From Holophagaceae bacterium (GTDB taxonomy: Bacteria > Acidobacteriota > Holophagae > Holophagales > Holophagaceae), in assembly GCA_025355915.1 (NCBI GenBank), contig JANXYT010000384.1:1-15130 (forward strand): DNA of 15,130 nt, in the 5' to 3' direction. Made by a program: the position numbers and the translations under genes. Position 1 is the stretch's first letter. Each line of letters begins with the position of its first letter. Of the stretch, positions 6,756 to 12,811 are shown piece after piece. The notes below the pieces were generated by a model that worked only from the letters and a program-made list of their open reading frames with translations, had not been told where the DNA came from and made no database searches.

Positions 6756-7811
6756 TCAGACCGCGGCGGCGATGGCTTTCCCCATGTCGACGGTGCTGGC
6801 CGTGCCGCCCATGTCCGGGGTGCGCAGGCCGCTGGCCAGCACCTTCTCGATGGCGGCCATGACCGAAGCGCCGGCCTCGGGGCAGCCCAGGTGGTCCAGC
6901 ATCATGGCCCCGGCCCAGATCTGGCCGATGGGGTTGGCGATGCCCTTGCCGTAGATGTCGGGCGCAGAACCGTGGACGGGCTCGAACATGGAGGGGAATT
7001 CCCGCTCGGGGTTCAGGTTCGCGCTGGGGGCGATGGCGATGGTGCCGGTACAGGCGGGGCCCAAGTCCGAGAGGATGTCGCCGAAGAGGTTGGAGCCCAC
7101 CACCACATCGAACCAATGGGGATTGCGCACGAACTGGGCGCAGAGAATGTCGATGTGGAACTGATCCACCTTCACGGCGGGATAGGCGGCGGACATGGCC
7201 TTCACCCGTTCGTCCCAATAGGGCATGGTGATGGCGATGCCGTTGGATTTGGTGGCCGAGGTGAGGTGCTTCTTCGGCCGTGACTGCGCGATGTCGAAGG
7301 CGACCTTGAGGATGCGGTCCACGCCCTGCCGCGTGAACACGGTCTGCTGAGTGGCCATCTCCTGGTCCGTGCCCTCGTAGAGCCGTCCGCCGATGCTGGA
7401 ATATTCGCCCTCGTTGTTCTCGCGCACCACCACCATGTCGATGTCGCCCACCTGCCGACCCACTAGGGGGCAGGGCACACCGGGCATGAGCTTCACGGGG
7501 CGGATGTTGGCGTACTGCTTGAAGCCCCGCCGGATGGGGATGAGCAGACCCCAGAGCGAGACGTGGTCGGGCACGCCCGGGAAGCCCACAGCGCCCAGAA
7601 AGATGGCGTCGTGGTGGCGGATCTGACCGAGGCCGTCCTCGGGCATCATGCGGCCGTGCTCAAGGAAGTATTCGCAGCTCCAGGGGAAGGTGTCCCACTG
7701 GAAGCGCAAACCATGCTTCGACGCGGTGGCCTCCAGGACCCGGATGCCTTCGGGCACGACCTCTTTGCCGATGCCGTCCCCCGGGATGACCGCGATGTTG
7801 AGGTCGGGCAT
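6756..7811 (-). CDS. dmlA: D-malate / tartrate dehydrogenase (beta-decarboxylating)
   Basis: A 351-residue isocitrate/isopropylmalate dehydrogenase-family enzyme closest to E. coli DmlA and tartrate dehydrogenases. Features include IPGDGIGKEVVPEGIRVL, WSCEYFLEHGRMMPED, PDHVSLWG, NIRPVKLMPGVPCPL and VVRENNEGEYSS. TSATKSNG (Lys188) and the metal ligands Asp221, Asp245 and Asp249 (FGDILSDLGPACTGT) complete the active site. The family oxidatively decarboxylates D-malate to pyruvate with NAD+ and Mn2+/Mg2+, often also acting on tartrate or isopropylmalate in the cytoplasm. The ATG at 7811 has a perfect AGGAGG (7817-7822) 5 bases upstream. It diverges from the DASS transporter across 139 bases, a common import-plus-catabolism arrangement. 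A true leuB is less likely given the DmlA-type CPL, GVPC and SLWG signatures. Confidence 0.92.
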   Translation of the reverse strand: MPDLNIAVIPGDGIGKEVVPEGIRVLEATASKHGLRFQWDTFPWSCEYFLEHGRMMPEDGLGQIRHHDAIFLGAVGFPGVPDHVSLWGLLIPIRRGFKQYANIRPVKLMPGVPCPLVGRQVGDIDMVVVRENNEGEYSSIGGRLYEGTDQEMATQQTVFTRQGVDRILKVAFDIAQSRPKKHLTSATKSNGIAITMPYWDERVKAMSAAYPAVKVDQFHIDILCAQFVRNPHWFDVVVGSNLFGDILSDLGPACTGTIAIAPSANLNPEREFPSMFEPVHGSAPDIYGKGIANPIGQIWAGAMMLDHLGCPEAGASVMAAIEKVLASGLRTPDMGGTASTVDMGKAIAAAV

Positions 7812-7950
7812 GGGAGCCTCCTAGGAATAAATCATCCAGTGCCACGAAAAGGAAGGATGAATGCGCCCGCTGAAGGACGCGAGTTAGCCTTTCACAATAT
7901 CTGACTGATGGGTAGACTACGCAGCGAAATCCCAACCATGGAGGCTCCGC
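7812..7950. promoter_or_regulatory. Divergent promoter region between dmlA and the DASS transporter
   Basis: A 139-base non-coding stretch separating two divergent start codons, so it must hold promoters for both. It contains the dmlA ribosome binding site AGGAGG (7817-7822) and the transporter site GGAGG (7940-7944, 6 bases from the ATG). A relatively AT-rich patch lies near 7889-7902 (TTTCACAATATC) with TAGACT 17 bases beyond TTTCAC. No convincing -35/-10 pair and no complete operator palindrome were found; a lone TCACA half-site sits at 7892-7896. Confidence 0.4.
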
Positions 7951-9696
7951 ATGAGCCAGGAATCCGTTTCAGGAACGGCTGCGTCCGGAGGTGCATCCGC
8001 CTGGCAAGGCGCGAGGCCCGGACCCGCCCTCGCCACCCTGCTGCTTGGTCTGTTGTTGTACTTCGGATTGCCGAGACTGGTCCAGGTGCCCGATGCCAAG
8101 GTCTTCATGGGGCAGCCGGTCGCGGCGAAGCCCGCGCCCGCCACCAAACCGGCCCCGAAGCCGGAGGCCAAACCGGCCGCTCCGCCGGTCGCAGCTGCCC
8201 CTGCAAAACCCCTGACCGAGGCCGCCGCCGAGGCCAAGGTGAAGGCGGAGGCAGAGGCGAAGCTCAAGGCCGAGGCCGAAATCAAAGCCAAGACTGAGAC
8301 CGAAGGCAAGCTCAAGGCTGAGGCTGATGCCAAGGCCAAGGTGGAGGCCGAGGCCAGGCGGAAGGCCGACTGGGTGAAGGGGCTGCATCTCTTCGCCATC
8401 TTCGTCGCCACCATCGTGGGAATCATCGTCAAGGCGCTGCCCATGGGGGCCGTGGCGATGATTGGCATCGCGATCACAGCCCTCAGCGGAACGCTCTCCA
8501 TCGCCGATTCCATGAGCGGTTTCTCGGACGTGGTGATCTGGTTCATCGTGCTGGCCTTCTTCATCTCCCGGGGCTTCATCAAGACGGGCCTCGGCGCCCG
8601 CATCGCGTACACCTTCATGGCGCTGCTCGGCAAGCGCACCCTGGGGCTGAGCTATGGCTTGGCGGCCACGGATCTGGTGCTGGCGCCCGCCATCCCCAGC
8701 AACACGGCCCGCGGCGGCGGCATCGTCATGCCCATCATGGCCTCGCTCGCCCGCGCCTACGGCAGCCATCCCGGCGATGCCAGCGCCCGGAGGATGGGTT
8801 CGTTCCTGACCCTCACCGCGTACCAGGTGAACTGCATCACCAGCGCCATGTTCCTCACGGCCATGGCCGCCAACCCTCTCGCCCAGAAGCTGGCGGGGGA
8901 TCTCAAGGTGAACATCACCTGGGGTGGTTGGGCGCTCGCGGCCCTGGTGCCGGGGGTGGTGGCGCTGCTTGTGGTGCCCCTGGTGATCTACTGGCTCCAC
9001 CGGCCTGAGATCACGGAGACCCCCGAGGCTGTGGAGATCGCCAAGGGCCACCTGCGCAACCTCGGCCCCATCAAGCGCCAGGAATGGATGATGTTCGGCG
9101 TCTTCATCATGTTGCTGGTGCTCTGGATCTTCGCCAAGCAGCTGGGTGAGCTCAATCCGACCACCTCGGCGCTGGCGGGTCTTTCCGTGCTGCTGCTCTC
9201 AGGCGTCCTCAACTGGGAGGATATCAAGAAGGAAACCGGCGCCTGGGACACCCTGGTGTGGTTCGCGGCCCTGGTGATGATGGCCAGCTTCCTCAACAAG
9301 CTCGGCATGGTGCCCTGGTTCAGCAAGTCCATGGGCGGCATGGTGTCGGGCTATGGCTGGATCGCGGCCTTCCTGGTGCTGGCGCTGGTCTACTTCTACA
9401 GCCACTACTTCTTCGCCAGCAACACGGCCCATGTCGCCTCGATGTACGCCGCCTTCCTCGGCGTATCCATTGCGGCCGGGGCGCCACCGGTCCTGGCGGC
9501 CTTGGTGCTCGCCTTCTTCAGCAACCTCTTCGCGGGCATGACCCATTACGGAACGGGTCCCGCGCCGGTGCTCTTCGGCACGGGCTACGTGGAGATCGGC
9601 ACATGGTGGCGCACGGGGTTGCTGGTCAGTTTCGTGAACATCGTCATCTGGGTGGGCCTCGGCGGCCTGTGGTGGAAGGTGCTGGGGCTCTGGTAG
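7951..9696 (+). CDS. DASS-family (SLC13-like) dicarboxylate transporter with long TM1-TM2 insert
   Basis: A 581-residue divalent anion:Na+ symporter or exchanger, about 100 residues longer than usual bacterial members. TM1 is about residues 25-44. Residues 51-140 are an insert: Pro/Ala/Lys-rich (57-88), then a charged AEAK-type helix (89-140). The normal core restarts with GLHLFAIFVATIVG (144 on). Both SNT signatures are present, APAIPSNTARGGG and HYFFASNTAHVAS, as is the GTGPAPVLFGTGY motif near the end. The core most resembles plant plastid DiT1 2-oxoglutarate/malate translocators and bacterial SodiT/TtdT/CitT relatives. Likely substrates are malate, tartrate, succinate or 2-oxoglutarate; the divergent D-malate/tartrate dehydrogenase supports C4 acids. 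By topology of the family the TM1-TM2 loop, and so the insert, would be periplasmic. GGAGG lies 6 bases before the ATG, and a strong hairpin terminator follows. Confidence 0.92.
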   Translation: MSQESVSGTAASGGASAWQGARPGPALATLLLGLLLYFGLPRLVQVPDAKVFMGQPVAAKPAPATKPAPKPEAKPAAPPVAAAPAKPLTEAAAEAKVKAEAEAKLKAEAEIKAKTETEGKLKAEADAKAKVEAEARRKADWVKGLHLFAIFVATIVGIIVKALPMGAVAMIGIAITALSGTLSIADSMSGFSDVVIWFIVLAFFISRGFIKTGLGARIAYTFMALLGKRTLGLSYGLAATDLVLAPAIPSNTARGGGIVMPIMASLARAYGSHPGDASARRMGSFLTLTAYQVNCITSAMFLTAMAANPLAQKLAGDLKVNITWGGWALAALVPGVVALLVVPLVIYWLHRPEITETPEAVEIAKGHLRNLGPIKRQEWMMFGVFIMLLVLWIFAKQLGELNPTTSALAGLSVLLLSGVLNWEDIKKETGAWDTLVWFAALVMMASFLNKLGMVPWFSKSMGGMVSGYGWIAAFLVLALVYFYSHYFFASNTAHVASMYAAFLGVSIAAGAPPVLAALVLAFFSNLFAGMTHYGTGPAPVLFGTGYVEIGTWWRTGLLVSFVNIVIWVGLGGLWWKVLGLW

Positions 9697-9706
9697 CCGT
9701 CATTCC

Positions 9707-9746
9707 CCACGAAAAAGCCCCGCCAATTCGCGGGGCTTTTTCGTGG
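9707..9746. terminator. Bidirectional rho-independent terminator
   Basis: Perfect 17-base arms (9707-9723 and 9730-9746) around a 6-base loop CAATTC. The GC-rich inner stem GCCCCGC/GCGGGGC is flanked by A5 and T5, so a stem plus T-run forms on either strand. It sits between the stops of the convergent DASS transporter (9696) and dcuB (9757) and serves both. Confidence 0.93.
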
Positions 9747-9756
9747 CTGAAGGCGC

Positions 9757-11091
9757 TTAGTTCAACAGCTTCGACAGTCCATAGGCCGTCAGGGTGGAGA
9801 CGCTGACGCCGATGAGACCGGGGATCATGAAGCTGTGGTTGAGGAGGTAATTGCCAATCCGCGTGGTGCCGGTGCGGTCCATGTTGATGGCGGCGAGATC
9901 GCTGGGATAGAAGGCGAAGAAGAAGTACGCATAGCTGGCGGGGATGAGGCTCAGCAGCAGCGGGGTGGGCAGGCCCAGGGCGTAGCCGAAGGGCAGCATG
10001 ATGGTGAGCGTGGCGGCCTGGCTTTTCACAAAGGCCGACACGGCGAACATGGCGAGGGCGAAAGTCCAGGGAGCCACCTGCACCATGGCCTTGATGTTGG
10101 CGACGAGGTAGCCTTCGTTGGCCTTGATGAAGGTTTCGCTCATCCACGCGATGCCGAAGATGGAGACGACCGCGATCATGCCCGCGATGAAGACGCTGGA
10201 GCGGGCGATGTCCGGGGCCTTCACCTTGGTGGCGAAGAGGATGAAGGCGCCGAAGGCCAGCATGATGATCTGCACCACGGTGGTCATGGGCACGATCTTG
10301 CCGTTCACGAGGGGCAGCAGCCCGGGCTTCAGGGCGATGAGGATGATGGTCAGCACGCCAGCGAAGAAGAGCCCCACGGAGAGCTTGGCACTGAAGGGAA
10401 TCACCTTGCCCAGGGTGGTGACGTCGGCATCCAGGGCCTTGGCGAAGGCAGGATCCTTCATGCGCTCCAGGAACTCGGGATCCTGGTCCAGCTCCTTGCC
10501 GCGGTTGAAGCTCCAGGCAGCAGCAACCAATACGCCGATGATGCCGGCGGGCAGGGTGATGCGGATGATGTCGAAGAGGCCCACCGGATGGCCGTTCTTC
10601 GCGGCCATGGCCAGGAACGTGGTGACGGCGGCGGCCACGGGGCTGGCGGTGATTCCCATCTGGGAGGCCACGCTGGAGATCGCCATGGGGCGCTCGGGCC
10701 GGATGCGGGTCTTCAGGGCCACGTCGGAGATGACCGGCAACAGCGCGTAGACCGCATGGCCAGTGCCCACGCAGACCGTGAGGAAGAAGGTGGAAAGCGG
10801 CGCCAGGATGGTCACGTACTTGGGGTGGGCGCGGAGCATGCGCTCCGTCAGCTGCACCAGATAGTCGAGTCCGCCCGCCACCTGGAGGGTCGCGGAGGCG
10901 GTCACCACCGCCAGGATGATGAGCATCACGTCCACGGGTGGTGTGCCTGGAGCCACGCGGAATCCGAGGACCAGCACGGCCACACCCAGGCCGCCAATGA
11001 GGCCTAGGGCCACACCTCCCTTCCTGATGCCCAGCAGGATGGCGCTCAGCACGAGCACGAATTGGATCCAGAACATCACGGCGGGGGACAT
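9757..11091 (-). CDS. dcuB: Anaerobic C4-dicarboxylate transporter, DcuB type
   Basis: A 444-residue polytopic inner-membrane carrier of the DcuA/DcuB family (E. coli DcuB is 446). DcuB-like signatures are GIRKGGVALGLIGG, PPVDVMLIILAVVTASATL, GTGHAVYALLPVI, RPERPMAISSVASQMG, FYPSDLAAINMDRTGTTR and NHSFMIPGLIGVS. These match DcuB better than DcuA (which has GTGN and PTYPTLVAA). The family exchanges fumarate, malate or aspartate for succinate under anaerobic fumarate respiration, or takes up C4 acids. The ATG at 11091 has AGGAGA at 11099-11104, 7 bases upstream. Its upstream region holds a GntR-type and a CRP-type palindrome. It converges on the DASS transporter and is separated from it by a strong terminator, so the two are controlled independently. 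Confidence 0.94.
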   Translation of the reverse strand: MSPAVMFWIQFVLVLSAILLGIRKGGVALGLIGGLGVAVLVLGFRVAPGTPPVDVMLIILAVVTASATLQVAGGLDYLVQLTERMLRAHPKYVTILAPLSTFFLTVCVGTGHAVYALLPVISDVALKTRIRPERPMAISSVASQMGITASPVAAAVTTFLAMAAKNGHPVGLFDIIRITLPAGIIGVLVAAAWSFNRGKELDQDPEFLERMKDPAFAKALDADVTTLGKVIPFSAKLSVGLFFAGVLTIILIALKPGLLPLVNGKIVPMTTVVQIIMLAFGAFILFATKVKAPDIARSSVFIAGMIAVVSIFGIAWMSETFIKANEGYLVANIKAMVQVAPWTFALAMFAVSAFVKSQAATLTIMLPFGYALGLPTPLLLSLIPASYAYFFFAFYPSDLAAINMDRTGTTRIGNYLLNHSFMIPGLIGVSVSTLTAYGLSKLLN

Positions 11092-11118
11092 CTTGGGTTC
11101 TCCTGTTCTCCGGGGTCG

Positions 11119-11133
11119 GGTGGTCTGACCACC
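11119..11133. promoter_or_regulatory. Palindrome GGTGGTC-T-GACCACC, candidate GntR/FadR-type operator
   Basis: Perfect 7-base arms around one base, 28-42 bases upstream of the dcuB start. The core TGGTCTGACCA matches the GTM-N-KAC core of FadR-subfamily GntR operators (FadR, PdhR and LldR-like regulators of organic-acid genes). At this distance it could lie at or just downstream of the transcription start and act as a repressor site. A degenerate second copy, reading TGGT-AGA-CCCA on the minus strand, is at 11178-11188. No such regulator is encoded in the window. Confidence 0.5.
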
Positions 11134-11198
11134 GCCCCAATGATGTCAGTGAGCGTAGCAGATGAATGAGTCGTGAATGGGTCTACCAGCCCGCCGGA

Positions 11199-11214
11199 TG
11201 TGAAAAGGATCACA
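11199..11214. promoter_or_regulatory. CRP-type binding site upstream of dcuB
   Basis: TGTGA-AAAGGA-TCACA is an exact match to the classical CRP consensus TGTGA-N6-TCACA. Its centre is about 115 bases upstream of the dcuB ATG and about 110 bases upstream of the aroD-aroE GTG. E. coli dcuB is known to need CRP and FNR. A CRP/FNR-superfamily activator here is the natural reading, most likely for dcuB. The protein itself is not in the window. Confidence 0.6.
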
Positions 11215-11315
11215 GCGCCAACCCGAGAATCAGCACTCGAAGGTGAGTGGTTTCATGGATTCACGGACTGATCCCACTCCGAGACGGTTAGGATGTCGAA
11301 ACCCGGACAAGCCTT

Positions 11316-12683
11316 GTGAGCCCCCTACCATTCCATCTCGTGACCCTGACCCACCCCGAGTGGGAGGATGCGCTGGCCTGCGGGAAACGCCTGGGTGACG
11401 ATGCCCTGCCTGAACTCCGGCTCGATCTGTTTCCAGGGATGGATCCCGAAGCCCTGGTGGACGCCCTGAAGCGCCGCTGCCTGGTGACTTGTCGGCGGGT
11501 CTCGGAGGGCGGGCGATGGCCCGATGAGGAGGAGGCGGGGCGCATCGCCCAGCTGGTGCGTGCGCTCAAGGGCAAACCTGCCTGGGTGGATCTCGAGTGG
11601 GACCTGCCCATCCCGCCGGAGATCCAGGCGGCTCGGACCCATGTCCGGTTGCTGCGATCCGTTCATGTGGCTCCAGGGACCTTCGATCTGACCGAGCGGC
11701 TGCGGGCCCTGCCTGAAGGCGAAGCCTTCAAGTGGGTGGACTGGGCCGGGCGCCTGAGCGACAATGCCCGCCTTGTGGATCCGCTGGCCTGGGCCCGGGA
11801 CCGCGGCATCCGCCTGTCGGCCTTTCTTATGGGACCCAAGGGCCTGACCAGTCGAGTGATGCAGTCCGCCTGGGGCGGAGCCTTTACCTACGCGGCGCCG
11901 GATGATGGCCCGCCTGCCGCCCCGGGCCAGGTGCCCCTGGCGGCCCTGCGGGCCTGGCGCAGCGCGAAGCTCCATCCGGGCCACGGGCTCTGCGGGGTCA
12001 TCGGGGATCCCGTGCTGCATTCGCGGGGGCCAGCCTTCCATAACGCGCGGTTCCAGCAGGCCTTCAAGGATCTGATCTACGTGCCCCTGGTCTGTGGCGA
12101 GGCCGGCGAGGCGAGGGAGGCCCTGGATGCCCTCCGCATTCTTGGACTGAGCATCACGGCGCCGTTGAAGCTGTCACTGCCCGAGACGCTCGGCTTGAAG
12201 GGCCCGCTGAATACCCTCTGGCGGCGGTCGCCGGCGGATCCGTGGCAGGGCGCGAACACCGACGCCGAGGCCTTTGAACAGTCGCTGTCGCAGCTGGAAT
12301 CTGGGCCCGTGCTACTGCTGGGGGAGGGCGGCGTGGCGCGTACCAGTCTCACGGCACTGGCTGCCTCTGGGCGGGCGGTGCTTCAGGTTTCCCGCCGATC
12401 ACCGGCGAGTGCAGAAACCGTGGCTGCCTTCGCGCCGGTGGGGGTCGTCCAGGCCACCAGTGCGGGGATGGCCGCCGAGGACCCAGCCCCGTTCCCTCAG
12501 TTGTTGGAGGCCGCCCGCCCCAGTGCCCGCTGGGCCGTGGAGTGGATCTACAAGGAGGACACCGCCTTCGCCCTCTGGGCCCGGGAGACGGGCCTTCATC
12601 TGGTGGAGGGCGCAACCCTCTTCGAGGCCCAGGCCGAGGCGCAAAGCCGGAAGTTCATCGAGGGCTGTGGCGGGGATAACTGA
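11316..12683 (+). CDS. Bifunctional 3-dehydroquinate dehydratase (type I) / shikimate dehydrogenase
   Basis: A 455-residue AroD-AroE fusion catalysing steps 3 and 4 of the shikimate pathway in the cytoplasm. Residues 1-215 are type I dehydroquinase: Glu33 (LPELRLD), His117 (SVH), Schiff-base Lys139 (FKWVDWA), Arg180 (GLTSR) and Gln205 (APGQ). Residues 225-455 are shikimate dehydrogenase: GVIGDPVLHS, catalytic Lys285 (SITAPLK), Asn300 replaced in frame by the NTL triad at 299-301, NTD (314-316), nucleotide loop GEGGVA (336-341), ATSAGM and the C-terminal EGATLFEAQAE. The usual HSxSP shikimate-binding pair reads HSRGP, so the second Ser is Gly238. The same domain order occurs in plant DHD-SDH and some bacteria. 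The start is GTG at 11316, because the dehydroquinase fold begins at once and no in-frame ATG lies upstream; its ribosome binding site is weak (GGA at 11305-11307). Confidence 0.9.
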   Translation: MSPLPFHLVTLTHPEWEDALACGKRLGDDALPELRLDLFPGMDPEALVDALKRRCLVTCRRVSEGGRWPDEEEAGRIAQLVRALKGKPAWVDLEWDLPIPPEIQAARTHVRLLRSVHVAPGTFDLTERLRALPEGEAFKWVDWAGRLSDNARLVDPLAWARDRGIRLSAFLMGPKGLTSRVMQSAWGGAFTYAAPDDGPPAAPGQVPLAALRAWRSAKLHPGHGLCGVIGDPVLHSRGPAFHNARFQQAFKDLIYVPLVCGEAGEAREALDALRILGLSITAPLKLSLPETLGLKGPLNTLWRRSPADPWQGANTDAEAFEQSLSQLESGPVLLLGEGGVARTSLTALAASGRAVLQVSRRSPASAETVAAFAPVGVVQATSAGMAAEDPAPFPQLLEAARPSARWAVEWIYKEDTAFALWARETGLHLVEGATLFEAQAEAQSRKFIEGCGGDN

Positions 12684-12701
12684 CAGCCGACAGCCGACGG
12701 C

Positions 12702-12798
12702 TGATAGCTGACGAGAGCACCTCCTGTGCTCTCGCTCCTTCGGAGCCGACGCTCCGCGTGCGGTCCTATTCGCCAATCCTGGCGAATGGTGATAGCTG
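12702..12798. repeat. Structured intergenic segment flanked by TGATAGCTG direct repeats
   Basis: TGATAGCTG occurs at 12702-12710 and again at 12790-12798. Between them are three structures: a perfect hairpin CGAGAGCAC/GTGCTCTCG (12712-12720 with 12726-12734), mutually exclusive GCTCC/GGAGC/GCTCC pairings (12734-12755), and a perfect hairpin ATTCGCCA/TGGCGAAT (12768-12787). CAGCCGA tandem copies (12684-12697) precede the first direct repeat. It fills most of the 128 bases between aroD-aroE and the response regulator. It could be a small miniature element with a 9-base target duplication, a terminator/leader structure, or both; no T-run follows the hairpins. Confidence 0.5.
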
Positions 12799-12811
12799 CT
12801 AATTTCTAGCC

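Noticed and set aside
6756..7811. Assignment of the dehydrogenase as leuB or icd
   Set aside because: SLWG, GVPCPL, VVRENNEGEYSS and PACTGTIAIAPSANLNPE follow the DmlA/tartrate dehydrogenase pattern, and no leucine genes are adjacent.
7881..7896. CRP site in the dmlA-DASS intergenic region
   Set aside because: Only the TCACA half (7892-7896) fits; the other half, GAGTT, does not match TGTGA.
9644..11140. A long minus-strand open frame of about 498 codons over dcuB
   Set aside because: It overlaps dcuB in a different frame, is Arg/His/Gly/Pro-rich as expected from GC-rich shadow frames, and lacks any recognisable family motif.
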